From: Atopobacter sp. AH10
GTDB lineage: Bacteria > Bacillota > Bacilli > Lactobacillales > Aerococcaceae
Assembly: GCF_003664595.1 (NCBI RefSeq)
Contig: NZ_QXPZ01000002.1
Location: 62,001-126,000 of the forward strand
DNA length: 64,000 nucleotides
Direction of reading: 5' to 3'
Position 1 is the stretch's first letter; each line of letters begins with the position of its first letter. The notes below the pieces were generated by a model, which was not told the DNA's origin, did not search any database, and worked only from the letters and a program-made list of their open reading frames with translations. Shown piece by piece: positions 25,381 to 35,233 of the stretch. Made by a program: the position numbers and the translations under genes.

Positions 25381-25695
25381 TTGTAGAAAATTATTTGTAG
25401 CAAAACCGTTCTGCTATAGTAAGATGTCGATAGCCAGGTACATTTAAAGATACATTCCCTCAAAATTTATCCAATGCTCAAAAAAGGTATTGTCAATTAT
25501 TTTACATCTACTTCTAAAGAGTTTACTTAGCCCATTTCCTTGCCCAGAAACTTGTATATGTATAATATTTATGAGTAATAGACAAAGTAGTTAAAAAGAA
25601 AAGAGACTTTACACGATCTCTAGATGAAAAACTGCCCCAAAACGTTTACAATAAACTTACTACAAAAAATTTTACTGATAGAATAGGAGGTCTTT
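25381..25695. other. intergenic region before the Sel1-repeat gene
   Basis: AT-rich, about 315 bp. TATAATATTT near 25560 could be part of a promoter. I see no ORF, hairpin or repeat of note. Confidence 0.35.
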
Positions 25696-26505
25696 ATGGA
25701 TCACGAATTTCTCGACCATCGTCAATTATATTCCCTACTCATGGACGCCCAATACCCCTTTTCTAGCTATCCAGCTATTAATCAACTTATTCTCGAAAAT
25801 ACTGATGATGAAAAGGAGGAAGTCACCTGTCCACCAATAGCATTTGCCACTAAATTACTTTCAACAGAACCAGGCCAATATTTACCCGACTATTTCTTCC
25901 CCATCTTGGATAAAATTTTGCGTGATGCCTACTACCAATTAGGAGAAAAAGAAGCTGTCTATCAATTGGCCATCTTGTATTACTATCCTCGTTATAAGCA
26001 TGTGAATCTAGAAAAGGCTTTTAAATATGCCCAACTCGCTGCCAAAGAAGGGCTTTTCCACGGCAACAGCTTACTCGGTTATTTCTACCTCCATGGCATT
26101 GGTTGTTCATTAGATTACAATAAAGCCTTTCTACAGCTCAGTAAGGGAGCTTATGTCAGAGACCCCCTTGCACTTTATAGTTTGGCTGACATGTATAAAT
26201 ATGGTTATTGTTTTCCAGTTGATCTTCCGGTCGCTTACGCTCTTTATAACAACGCTAAGGAAGCCATGACAGAGAATGAAGATTTTTCCTACGCCTCTGA
26301 AATTTCCTATCGTTTAGTAGACCTTTCTATAAACTATGCATTTGAAGCAGAAGCCGATCCTTTCGACCTGTTGAACCTTATCCAAGAAGCCGAATATTAC
26401 TACTATCGCAAACGTTTCTTCAAACGACCAGTGGAAGAGGGTTTATTAGAGAACATTCTAGAAGCTAGAAAAAAACTTACTGCCTTCATTGAAAATCTCT
26501 TTTAA
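25696..26505 (+). CDS. Sel1-like repeat protein
   Basis: 269-aa cytoplasmic protein with no signal peptide. Several Sel1-type helical repeats are visible from about residue 85 to 200: AVYQLAILYYYPRYKHVNLEKAF, then HGNSLLGYFYLHGIGCSLDYNKAF, then DPLALYSLADMYKYGYCFPVDLPVAYALY. Such repeats bind partner proteins; the partner is unknown. GGAGGTCTTT precedes the ATG. It stands alone between the grd operon and pepX, with no clear link to selenium metabolism. Confidence 0.75.
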   Translation: MDHEFLDHRQLYSLLMDAQYPFSSYPAINQLILENTDDEKEEVTCPPIAFATKLLSTEPGQYLPDYFFPILDKILRDAYYQLGEKEAVYQLAILYYYPRYKHVNLEKAFKYAQLAAKEGLFHGNSLLGYFYLHGIGCSLDYNKAFLQLSKGAYVRDPLALYSLADMYKYGYCFPVDLPVAYALYNNAKEAMTENEDFSYASEISYRLVDLSINYAFEAEADPFDLLNLIQEAEYYYYRKRFFKRPVEEGLLENILEARKKLTAFIENLF

Positions 26506-26762
26506 ACAAAACCGATCAAAAAGTGCCTCCTTAGCTAAAAAAGGGAACTTCTCTCAAGCAAAAAATATTCTCCTTTCGAAGCAACTTATCTCATCTTTTT
26601 GAAAAATAAGTCCTATATTTGTCTAGAAGAAGCCTTGTATTCCCGTAAAAGAAAGCCCTATCTTTTCCTGTATCAATTTTTCTAAGCTTGTTCTATAATA
26701 TATTCAATGAGTTGTATTCAAAAGATTACCCGTTGCTATTTATGCAACAGAAAGGAAAGCTT

Positions 26763-28925
26763 ATGATAAAAATTACTCAAGAGCAAATCAAAGATATTGC
26801 ACAAGAACTCTTTACTCAAATCGATCGGCCAAAAGATGAAATTGTCGCCTACTTTGCCAAATTTGCAAAAGGGTTAAGTGATATAGATCCTGTTTGGGTG
26901 AAAGATGTCGAAGTAAAGGAATTGGAAGTCCACAAGGATATTTTAACTTTCCTAGATGACGTCTTAACGATTCAAGTAACGCCACACCTTAACTTATTAG
27001 AAGTATTAATAACTGAAGGTTACCTCAAGCACTTCCAAAAGAAATATTGTCCACAAGGCCCTATTGTTTTTCACGACCGTACCATAGTGGCTTATGATGA
27101 AAGTAAAGCCATTAAAGAGCGAGTATTCGTCGAAACAAGCTACTCCACCACCGGCAAAGATCAGGCTGATTTGGTGGAAATTTACATCCAACGCCCTCGA
27201 GAATATGACAAGGATCACACTTGCCCTGCTCTTTATATTGCGGATCCTTACTTCATGGACTGCAATGAAATTGCCTTTAAACCCCAAAGTTTGCATGGTA
27301 TTGATGAAGTCCTCGCCGAACCTGTTAAGGACTTCCAATTAAAATCATGGTCTAAAAAAGTTGATAGACGTCCCTTGAAAGACCCTGTCGATAAATTAGA
27401 AGAAGTGGTCGAGCACCGTTGGAAAACAGTTAATCCTGCCTTAGAGCGCTATGTAGCTAAGGGTTTTGCCTTAATTTACTATGCAGGACGTGGAGCTTTC
27501 TATTCTCAAGGTTTTAACCTCACAGGATCCGTTGAAGAATTAGATGCCGTTGATGCTACTTTACGTTGGATTGATGGGTCTGGTTCTGCCTACTATGATT
27601 TAGAAGCAGAAGAACAAGTACTTCCAAGCTGGTCAAACGGATCTGTCATTATGACGGGTAAGTCTTATCTAGGAACTCTTGCAATCGGCACAGCAACTTA
27701 CTCCAAGAGCCCTGCCTTAAAGGGAATTATCCCAGAAGCAGGCATATCTTCTTGGTATGACTATTACCGCTATAATAACTTAGTCGTCGCTCCTCAAGGC
27801 TTCCCTGGTGAAGATATAGATATTCTAAGCTGGTTCTGTGAATCCTTCCTTCTAAATCCATCCAACGCCACTCACAAACGTAAAGAACGTTTCTTTGAGC
27901 TTTTTAAACAAATGACCCATGATATGGATAGAGGCTCTGGCCACTACAATGAATTCTGGGATGAGAGGAACTATTTGAATAACGGCTCCAAAGTCACAGT
28001 TCCTATGCTCATTATCCATGGGACTAACGACTGGAATGTGAAAATTTCCCACCTATTTAAATTCTTGAAAGCTACTAAAGATACCCCTTCTTGCCGGAAC
28101 TTTGTTATCCACAGAGGAAAACATATCTATATCCAACCAGCCAATAATTTTAACCTACTCGATTTAGTCGATCGCTGGTTAGATTACTACTTCTTTGGAT
28201 TAGGTCAACGTCCACTAGAAAATGGCCAAGGCTATGTCCAACATAGCTACGATCCTAACAAGTGGGAATTAGTGAACTTTGATAATCGACTTACCCAACT
28301 TGCCTACTCTAAAGAAGAAAAAGTTCTCAACTGGACAGAAGAATTACCAAAAGATACCTTGAAAAGAGAAGAAGCTTTTGAAAGTAGAGTACACTTTGAT
28401 TCAGCGGCAGACTGGGAAAAACAAGTGCTAGCCGAAAATTCTCCACTTTCCGCCCACTTCCTCAGCCAAACTTTAGATAAAGATCTCCATATTCATGGTG
28501 ACCTTATTTTAAACATTAAGGCCAAGATTTCTCCTAATAAAGGAGCTATCTCTTGCCTCTTAGTCGATAAAGGGAGAAGCAAAATTGTCGATGAACGGAC
28601 AAACAAGACTGGTAAAAGCAATCGCGTGGCTTTAAAAACCGACTTAGCAGAAAGCACTTTTGTTCTAGAAAGAGAAGCTAAAGACTATCATGTCATCACA
28701 AGAGGCTGGATGAATGTGGAAACTCCAACAAAAGGCCCAGATCAAGATGGTTATGCGGACTATAGCATTGATATGGTTCCAACTGATTACACTATTCCTT
28801 CTGGTCATCAACTTCTCTTAATCGTATGCGGGAACGACTTCCTCTATACTCTCCATCCAAAAGAAAATAGATCTTACCATATAAGAACTGACTCCATGAC
28901 CTTGAGTCTAGATCTATTGAAATAA
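26763..28925 (+). CDS. pepX: Xaa-Pro dipeptidyl-peptidase
   Basis: Serine exopeptidase (S15 family) that removes X-Pro dipeptides, used by lactic bacteria to exploit proline-rich peptides. The catalytic Ser is in TGKSYLGTLA, the Asp in IHGTNDWNVKI and the His in RGKHIYI. The N-terminal helical domain and the C-terminal jelly-roll domain (from about residue 530) are present. I choose the ATG at 26763 after GAAAGGAAAGCTT, giving 720 aa; the frame extends 25 codons upstream without similarity. It may supply glycine- and proline-containing peptides in the same cell that reduces glycine, but no regulatory link is visible. Confidence 0.93.
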   Translation: MIKITQEQIKDIAQELFTQIDRPKDEIVAYFAKFAKGLSDIDPVWVKDVEVKELEVHKDILTFLDDVLTIQVTPHLNLLEVLITEGYLKHFQKKYCPQGPIVFHDRTIVAYDESKAIKERVFVETSYSTTGKDQADLVEIYIQRPREYDKDHTCPALYIADPYFMDCNEIAFKPQSLHGIDEVLAEPVKDFQLKSWSKKVDRRPLKDPVDKLEEVVEHRWKTVNPALERYVAKGFALIYYAGRGAFYSQGFNLTGSVEELDAVDATLRWIDGSGSAYYDLEAEEQVLPSWSNGSVIMTGKSYLGTLAIGTATYSKSPALKGIIPEAGISSWYDYYRYNNLVVAPQGFPGEDIDILSWFCESFLLNPSNATHKRKERFFELFKQMTHDMDRGSGHYNEFWDERNYLNNGSKVTVPMLIIHGTNDWNVKISHLFKFLKATKDTPSCRNFVIHRGKHIYIQPANNFNLLDLVDRWLDYYFFGLGQRPLENGQGYVQHSYDPNKWELVNFDNRLTQLAYSKEEKVLNWTEELPKDTLKREEAFESRVHFDSAADWEKQVLAENSPLSAHFLSQTLDKDLHIHGDLILNIKAKISPNKGAISCLLVDKGRSKIVDERTNKTGKSNRVALKTDLAESTFVLEREAKDYHVITRGWMNVETPTKGPDQDGYADYSIDMVPTDYTIPSGHQLLLIVCGNDFLYTLHPKENRSYHIRTDSMTLSLDLLK

Positions 28926-28935
28926 ACTATTCTTA

Positions 28936-28972
28936 AAAAAGGACTAGAGTTAATAACTCTAGCCCTTTTTAT
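28936..28972 (+). terminator. terminator of pepX
   Basis: GGACTAGAGT pairs with ACTCTAGCCC (one mismatch), followed by TTTTT. Confidence 0.8.
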
Positions 28973-29144
28973 ATCGCCAAATAAACCACCCAAACTTGAT
29001 CAACATCTTGTTTATGGTGGTTTATTCTTAATAGAGTGTAAAAGTTAAACTAGCTTCTCATCAGCAAGGGAATAAGCTCTCTAACATGTCATTCTACACT
29101 AGGAAGAAAAACACTCAGGCTAAGCATCCCTCATTCAAAAAGGA

Positions 29145-32100
29145 CTAGTCATCTTTTCTTTTTGACAATTGCTTTAAGGATAAACCTAAGCTTATAGCGG
29201 TCAAAGCGGCTAGCCCAGCTAAATCATTAGATCCTGTTTGTGGTAAACGCTCTTCAGTCACTCGCTTAGCTGTTTTTTCAGAAGATTTTGCTTCTTTATT
29301 ATCTTTTGATTTTTCCTTACCGTGTTCTTCTTTAGCTTCTTCAGTAGCTTTGCTTGCTTCCTTTGGCTTATATGTCACCAATACAAGTGAGTCTTCATCC
29401 CCAACTTCTACCACTTGTTCACTAACAACAGGGATATCCACAGTGTAACCTTCCTTAACAGGAGAGATAACACTAGCCAATCGATCTTGTTTGCTTTCCC
29501 ATTGAGCATATTCAATAGCGCCCGTTACTAAGTTAACATAAGCTAGGCGTGTAAAACTAACCCTTTGTAAACGATCCTCATCAGCCTTGCGCCCATCTTC
29601 ATAAACGTAGCGAATGGTTCGTGTAACTGTTTTATGGTTATCAATAGTTGTCACACTCTTTGGCCATACTGGAGTATTTGGATCTTCTTTCGTGACCTTA
29701 TCCCCTGGCTTAGGTAATTTCTTATCTGGAGTCACAGGTTCGATTCTTGGCGTTACATGCACTTCAAAGACTTGATCGACTTTTTCATCTTGATCAAACT
29801 TTTGACCCCCATCTTTTGTAAAGTTGTCACTCACTAACTTGTAGCCGCGTTTCTTCAAGCTAGCGATACGATCTGCAGTAGAATAGTCTATTGGCTGATT
29901 CGATTCACCCGTCACTGTATCTGGGTCAAAGCGATTCGTATTAGAATCATCAATATACTTAATGATCGCCTTTTGTTTCACTGTTGGGGCAATAGTTTCC
30001 TCATGAACTAGCTCTTTATAGACATATACTACTTCTATAGAAGAATCATTGAACTTACCTTGTGCATTTTCAGGATCTTTCGTCAAAATATAGCCTTCAA
30101 TGACCTTAGCAGAAGTCTTATAAGTATCCCCTGCTTTATATTTTTCTTCACTGCTTTCAGTCGGACGAAGCTCTTTACCCTTGTCATCCAGGTATTTGAC
30201 CGTCAGTCTATAGGCTTTTTCTACTTCTGGCTGACGGTCAGTTTCCACTGGTTTATAAATGACATCTTCCACGCTATCCTTAGCCGATACCTTTACTGTT
30301 TCTTTCGGAACACTTGTCCGATCTTCGTGGTAGTTCATCAGATATGGACTTTTCACTTCGTCATAAGACGGATTCTTGCTAGTCCATTCCCCATAAGTAA
30401 TTTCTCCTGTCAGCAAGTTCACATAGGCTACCCGCGAAAATTCAACCGTTTGGACAACATCTTCAAAAGCTTTTTCCCCATTAATCTTTTCTTTCCAGTA
30501 GCGAATGGTTCGTCTAACTGTTTTATGGTTATCAATAGTCGTCACACTATTTGGCCATACTGGAGTATTTGGATCTTCTGGAGTAACCTTATCCCCTGGC
30601 TTAGGTAGTTTCTTATCTGGAGTCACGGGTTCAATTCTTGGCGTTACATGCACTTCAAAGACTTGATCGACTTTTTCATCTTGATCAAACTTTTGACCCC
30701 CATCTTTTGTAAAGTTATCACTCACTAACTTGTAGCCTAGTTTCTTCAAGCTAGCGATACGATCTAGAGTAGAATAGTCTATTGGCTGATTCGATTCACC
30801 CGTCACTGTATCTGGGTCAAAGCGATTCGTCTTGGAGTCATCAATATACTTGATGATCGCCTTTTGTGTCACTGTTGGAGCAGGACTTTCCTTTTTCTTG
30901 TAGGTCACCGTAATCTCGCGGTCAGAAGATTTTTCATTTAACCCTGTCACTTCTGCAATTTCCAACTTATCTGGACTATAGCCCTTAATTTCAGGAGACT
31001 TGACGGCATCAAAACTCGTATCATTGTGAACTGGCTTAAAGCCTCTATCTTCTAAAATTTTACCCGTGACTTTATCTATAAGCACTTCACGCTCAAAACG
31101 AACAAGATCCGTCACATCTTCTTTGGCTTTTCTACCGTCTTCATATACATAATGGATAATTTGCTTCACGACTTTTTCTAAGGAAGCTTTGTCTGTTCCC
31201 TGTGGATAGTTAGGAGATTTTGGATCCTTGTCTTTCGGATTAATTTTTTCCCCTGGTTTCCCTGGGTGTTGAGGATTTAGAGTCTCTTTCTTATGTTTCA
31301 AGAGAACTTCATAATGATCAATTGAACCTGCTTTGCCATAGCTTGCATCTTGAGGGAAATTGTCAGAAACTTTTTCATAACCTTTATCCTCATACTTTTG
31401 GATCGTTTCAGCTGTAGAATAGTTGACTTTTTCACCTTCTTTTCCAGATGGCAAATCAGATTTACTTTCTAAAATCTTGTTAGACTCATCTTGATCTTTA
31501 TAATCAACAAGAACTCTAGCATCCCCAGTATAGATCACCCATTCTTCTTGATTAGGCGTATTTTCACTTACCTTCATTGCCTCTACAGATGAACGATCTG
31601 GAGTGTAATGGGTAAGAACTGGAGAAGGCACTTTTTCAAAGTTATCCTTCCCTTTGGCTTTATAGTCACTAACCTTTGTTAACTTTGTGACTTTATCCAG
31701 CTCTATGGTCCGTTCCAACATCACTTCTTGATGATGATCTGGAGCCATCACTTCACCTTTTGGATTATCTTTCCGATAATGGATGACCCGAGTCACTTGC
31801 TTAGTCTCTGTTTTCCTTTCTTTCCCATGTTTTAAAATCACACGATAAGTCGTTTCACTATTAGCTTTTAAAAACTTAGGATCGTTTGGATAGTCACTCT
31901 TGACAAATTCGTAGCCTTTTGCAATAAGTTTGTCCAAAGTTTCTTTTGTTGAATAAGCCACTGTTGAATTCACTGGACCTTCTAAAACAGGAGAAATTTC
32001 GATCACTTTCTTGTCTGTTTCATCAAAGTATTCTACCTTCACTTTAGCTTTTTCAAGAACTTTTGGCGCATTCTTTTTGTAAATAACCACTTCTTCGATA

Positions 32101-34028
32101 TCTTTACTCTCTTTGGTGATAGCTGTTACTTCATCCACCACTGGACGATCAGCAGTATAGCCTTCTATTACTGGCGATTTTACCGCATCAAAAGTTGTAT
32201 CATTTCTTCTTGGCTTAAACCCATTATCGAAAACGATAGACTTGTTGACCTTATCCACTTGATACCATCTATCAAAAGTCACTGTATCCACTTTATCTTC
32301 GGCAGCTTGAGACCCATTAGCATTTTCATAACGATAGTGTATGGTACGCTTAACCGGTTGATGTTCCTCTACAATTTCTGTATCATGCTCCAAAGTAACC
32401 TTATAAACAGAAGTACTCCCATTTGGTCCAAATTTAGCTTGTTGTGGGTAAGCATCTGAATAAAGTTTATAACCTTTCGCCACAAATTCAGCAATTTTTT
32501 CCTTAGTCGTATAATTCACAAGGGCATTGGGCTGACCTTCCATAAGCGGTGTCGTCTCAAGCGTTTTATTCTCTGTTTTATCAAAATAAATGACTTGGAC
32601 AGATGATTTTTCCTTATCCCGTTTATAATAATGAATAATATCGTTGGCTTTCACTAAGAAAGGATTTTCAATATATTGAGTATACTGTCTCCCGTTTTGA
32701 GCGGTACCAGTATACCAATTGACTTTCTTATTATCGTCTAAGACCCCTTCTGCCTTCTTATCTCCGGCATAGAATAATTCCCACTTCATCCGGCCATTCA
32801 TATCCAATAGAGTATATTTGATATCCAAGTAAGGTTGTGTCCTTTTAGTCAAGCTATCCCCAACTTTATTAAAAGGAGATAAATACCCATCTGTCTTTTC
32901 TGTGGACTTGACATATTTATAACCACCAGGTAAATCACTTGGTTGTTTGGTTTCATACTTCATCCCCGTCAAACCATTAACGGTAGAGGAAGATAAAGTT
33001 TCACCTGTTTCAATGTCCTTATAGAGGACCCGAACTTTATGATTATGCGGTTTAAACCAACCATCTGCATAGTATGGGCCGTTGTCTTTTTTGACAGAAA
33101 CTTCAGGATAATTGTAGGCAATATGGAAATTAGCCATTTGATTTTGAGTTTTATTGGCACGATAAGGTTGATCCCCTAGAGAGACAGAATCCTTGTTCCA
33201 GGAGAGGAGATTCTTCTTGTCCGAACTAAACCACCCACGTTTAGGCTCATAAATAAATTCTCCTTGCCCTTCTTGATTATCAAAATGAATCACTTTAAAA
33301 GGACTAGTTTCATTAGCCTTATATACTTCAATAATCCCAGTTCCATCAGTCGTATATCCACCTTTTCCATCTGGCGTAGATTTCACTGAGAAAACAATGT
33401 TGCCATCAAAAAATTTCGCCCTTGCCATATAGGAGAGATCACGTGCCCCACGTAATTGCACAAAGCTATACCAACCGTCTTTGCCATCGTGATATGGAAT
33501 AGACGGATCATAGCCGTTGGGTTTACCATTATCAGAAGAAGTATTCCTTCCGACTGGTAAAATGGTCACTCCATCTTTTACAACTTTATCTATTTCCTCT
33601 TTCACTTTGGGAGAAACAGTTTGGATTGCTAATCCTTCATTCGCATAGTAACTTGCCCGATCATTTACAGGAGTTTCTGATCTTTCTCCATTCACTAAAT
33701 GATTAGGCTGACTACTTGAATCGGCCCTATTCGCATTCTCCTCATGAGATGCGGCAACATCTTCTAAGCCAGTTCTAGCAGTATTTCCTTCTGCTACTGC
33801 TCTAGTCTCCCCTTTATCTAGAGCATCCGACTTGTCCTCGTTAGGCACTAGTTCGCTTATATCAGTCGTATTTTCTTCAGCACGAATCACTCCTTGACCG
33901 TTTGCAAAAAAAATACCTGTAGCAATCATCACCGATGCCGCTCCGCATTTTAATTTACGAATAGCATAGGTATGGATCTGTTTGCCACTAGTCCGTTGGC
34001 GTACATCAGAATTATTTTTTCCTACCAT
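29145..34028 (-). CDS. giant LPXTG cell-wall adhesin with MucBP/mucin-binding repeats
   Basis: 1627-aa surface protein. The N-terminus carries a YSIRK-like signal (YAIRKLKCGAASVMIATGIFF, about residues 20-45). A non-repeated ligand-type region follows to about residue 420. Then come many mucin-binding modules of two alternating kinds: K-x-x-V-x-Y-x-D units with YSTxExIxKLxxKGYxxVSD, and RxIxYxxEDG units ending in YTVDxPxV. One MucBP domain (LTVKYLDDKGKELRP) lies near residue 1250. The C-terminus has a Lys/Glu-rich wall linker, the sortase motif LPQTG, a hydrophobic helix and KRKDD. Likely role: attachment to mucin or epithelium. The start at 34028 has GGAGGGTAATTG upstream. Confidence 0.9.
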   Translation of the reverse strand: MVGKNNSDVRQRTSGKQIHTYAIRKLKCGAASVMIATGIFFANGQGVIRAEENTTDISELVPNEDKSDALDKGETRAVAEGNTARTGLEDVAASHEENANRADSSSQPNHLVNGERSETPVNDRASYYANEGLAIQTVSPKVKEEIDKVVKDGVTILPVGRNTSSDNGKPNGYDPSIPYHDGKDGWYSFVQLRGARDLSYMARAKFFDGNIVFSVKSTPDGKGGYTTDGTGIIEVYKANETSPFKVIHFDNQEGQGEFIYEPKRGWFSSDKKNLLSWNKDSVSLGDQPYRANKTQNQMANFHIAYNYPEVSVKKDNGPYYADGWFKPHNHKVRVLYKDIETGETLSSSTVNGLTGMKYETKQPSDLPGGYKYVKSTEKTDGYLSPFNKVGDSLTKRTQPYLDIKYTLLDMNGRMKWELFYAGDKKAEGVLDDNKKVNWYTGTAQNGRQYTQYIENPFLVKANDIIHYYKRDKEKSSVQVIYFDKTENKTLETTPLMEGQPNALVNYTTKEKIAEFVAKGYKLYSDAYPQQAKFGPNGSTSVYKVTLEHDTEIVEEHQPVKRTIHYRYENANGSQAAEDKVDTVTFDRWYQVDKVNKSIVFDNGFKPRRNDTTFDAVKSPVIEGYTADRPVVDEVTAITKESKDIEEVVIYKKNAPKVLEKAKVKVEYFDETDKKVIEISPVLEGPVNSTVAYSTKETLDKLIAKGYEFVKSDYPNDPKFLKANSETTYRVILKHGKERKTETKQVTRVIHYRKDNPKGEVMAPDHHQEVMLERTIELDKVTKLTKVSDYKAKGKDNFEKVPSPVLTHYTPDRSSVEAMKVSENTPNQEEWVIYTGDARVLVDYKDQDESNKILESKSDLPSGKEGEKVNYSTAETIQKYEDKGYEKVSDNFPQDASYGKAGSIDHYEVLLKHKKETLNPQHPGKPGEKINPKDKDPKSPNYPQGTDKASLEKVVKQIIHYVYEDGRKAKEDVTDLVRFEREVLIDKVTGKILEDRGFKPVHNDTSFDAVKSPEIKGYSPDKLEIAEVTGLNEKSSDREITVTYKKKESPAPTVTQKAIIKYIDDSKTNRFDPDTVTGESNQPIDYSTLDRIASLKKLGYKLVSDNFTKDGGQKFDQDEKVDQVFEVHVTPRIEPVTPDKKLPKPGDKVTPEDPNTPVWPNSVTTIDNHKTVRRTIRYWKEKINGEKAFEDVVQTVEFSRVAYVNLLTGEITYGEWTSKNPSYDEVKSPYLMNYHEDRTSVPKETVKVSAKDSVEDVIYKPVETDRQPEVEKAYRLTVKYLDDKGKELRPTESSEEKYKAGDTYKTSAKVIEGYILTKDPENAQGKFNDSSIEVVYVYKELVHEETIAPTVKQKAIIKYIDDSNTNRFDPDTVTGESNQPIDYSTADRIASLKKRGYKLVSDNFTKDGGQKFDQDEKVDQVFEVHVTPRIEPVTPDKKLPKPGDKVTKEDPNTPVWPKSVTTIDNHKTVTRTIRYVYEDGRKADEDRLQRVSFTRLAYVNLVTGAIEYAQWESKQDRLASVISPVKEGYTVDIPVVSEQVVEVGDEDSLVLVTYKPKEASKATEEAKEEHGKEKSKDNKEAKSSEKTAKRVTEERLPQTGSNDLAGLAALTAISLGLSLKQLSKRKDD
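29610..29990 (-). repeat. near-identical DNA repeat inside the adhesin gene, copy 2
   Basis: Nearly identical to 30501-30881 with a constant offset of 891 bp (297 codons), in frame. Differences are single substitutions. It is probably a recent duplication of one double module and a site for copy-number change by recombination. Confidence 0.85.
30501..30881 (-). repeat. near-identical DNA repeat inside the adhesin gene, copy 1
   Basis: Partner of 29610-29990. It encodes the same series RTIRY, TVTTIDNHKTV, PKPGDKVT and RIEPVTPDKKLPKPGDKV. Confidence 0.85.
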
Positions 34029-34031
34029 CAA

Positions 34032-34855
34032 TTACCCTCCTATAATTAAGAGAAAGAGACTTGACATAGACCTTGATGTATCCTATGAAACATGTCCTGA
34101 ATACCTAAACAAAAAAAATTAAATTCATTATTACAAATCTAACTGATATTCTGAACATCTAGCCCTCCTCATCATTCCCTTTCAAAATGAAAAGATGGGA
34201 TCATCCAGCTTCCATGTTCAACTCACACACTCTCTAATAATGAAGTCGATTTCATATGAGTAAAATCGACTTTTTTAGTTTATCTAATTTATAAATAGTA
34301 ATCAATATCATTTATCATTTTCTTGTGAACTTTTTTATCTTTATTGAAGATAATGACTAATTTATACAAATATGAGTCAAAATGGCTTTCTATTTTCTTA
34401 TCTTTTTCCATTCATTACGCTTACTCTGCGAATTAAATCGACATTATTCTAGTGATTCTCAATTTTTTTATCATTATCTCTTTACTTTTTCCTATTGAAG
34501 ATATTTCTTGAAGAAAACTAAACTTATATCCTATAGCCACTTTCTACTGCAATCTTTTCACTTATAGCTAGAAATGACTAGGCAAAAAAATCTTCCTTTT
34601 CAAGAGATTTCCTTTTTAAGCTATAATAGCTACCTTGCCTAGCCATCAAGAGTCAGGCATAACAAGGAGTTTCTTAAAGGAAGATCATAATAATCCTATT
34701 TGTTAACCGCTTACAAATAACCTACTAGGGGTTTTCAAAATTTCTTTTTCTAAAAAAATAGTGCGCCTTAAGCTAAATGCTAAGGCACACTATTTTGAAG
34801 ATTATATGAAGTTTTTTATTATTCTTTCTCTCGAGGAGTGCTTACTATCCGCTTG
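34032..34855. other. AT-rich intergenic region upstream of the adhesin gene
   Basis: About 820 bp with no convincing ORF. It contains two hairpins. The first is AAGTCGATTT/AAATCGACTT followed by TTTTTT (34243-34277, plus-direction terminator). The second is AAAATAGTG-GCCTTA with TAAGGC-CACTATTTT (34755-34796, T-rich on both sides). No gene that would need these terminators is left next to them, which suggests lost genes. Confidence 0.6.
34755..34796. terminator. bidirectional terminator-like hairpin left of the IS
   Basis: A 16-bp stem with a 10-nt loop, flanked by A-runs on the left and T-runs on the right. Confidence 0.65.
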
Positions 34856-34863
34856 ATTCTTTT
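34856..34863. repeat. target site duplication, left (ATTCTTTT)
   Basis: Identical to 36454-36461; 8 bp is the usual duplication length for ISL3-family elements. Confidence 0.9.
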
Positions 34864-34865
34864 GG

Positions 34866-35171
34866 CTCTATACTTTTTGTTGTTGGTGAAAGAGACAGAC
34901 TGCAGTCTGTCTATGACATATAAAGCACAAAAATGACCGATTCTTTCGGATAAGAGTTACCTTCATCCGGGAAAATGCAGCGGGACCGCTGGGAGCCTTG
35001 GTCTCCCAGCTAGTCAGTCTCAAACTTGCTGTAAGCCTTTCGGCACAGCAAGTAATTCGCTTGACTTCCTTTGACGCTGCTCCCGATGAAGGACTCTTTC
35101 CTCCAGCTCGGTCAGATAGTGTTTTCTAATCCATCAGGGCTTACGTTCACCAACAACAACTAAGTATAGAT
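34866..35171 (+). repeat. about 300-bp palindromic, highly foldable segment at the left end of the IS
   Basis: Its ends are inverted: CTATACTT...TGTTGTTGGTGAA on the left and TTCACCAACAACA...AAGTATAG on the right. Inside are nested stems: AGACAGACTGCAGTCTGTCT, GACCGA/TCGGTC, CCTTCATC-GGGA with TCCC-GATGAAGG, GCAGCG/CGCTGC, CTGGGAG/CTCCCAG and CTTGCTGT/ACAGCAAG. Either a MITE-like unit was fused to the IS end, or this is an IS-encoded structured RNA. Confidence 0.65.
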
Positions 35172-35181
35172 AGAAAGGCAC

Positions 35182-35233
35182 ATCTAAATTCCTCTATACT
35201 TAAGTTACGACACTAAAAGGGAGGAATTTAGAT
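35182..35233 (+). promoter_or_regulatory. RBS-sequestering hairpin before the transposase
   Basis: A perfect 13-bp inverted repeat ATCTAAATTCCTC / GAGGAATTTAGAT. The right arm contains the Shine-Dalgarno GGGAGG and ends at the start ATG (35234). It should block translation from read-through transcripts that start outside the IS. Confidence 0.8.

Noticed and set aside
30060-30608. Plus-strand ORF of 182 aa inside the adhesin gene
   Set aside because: Antisense shadow of repetitive coding DNA with aromatic-rich, unnatural composition.
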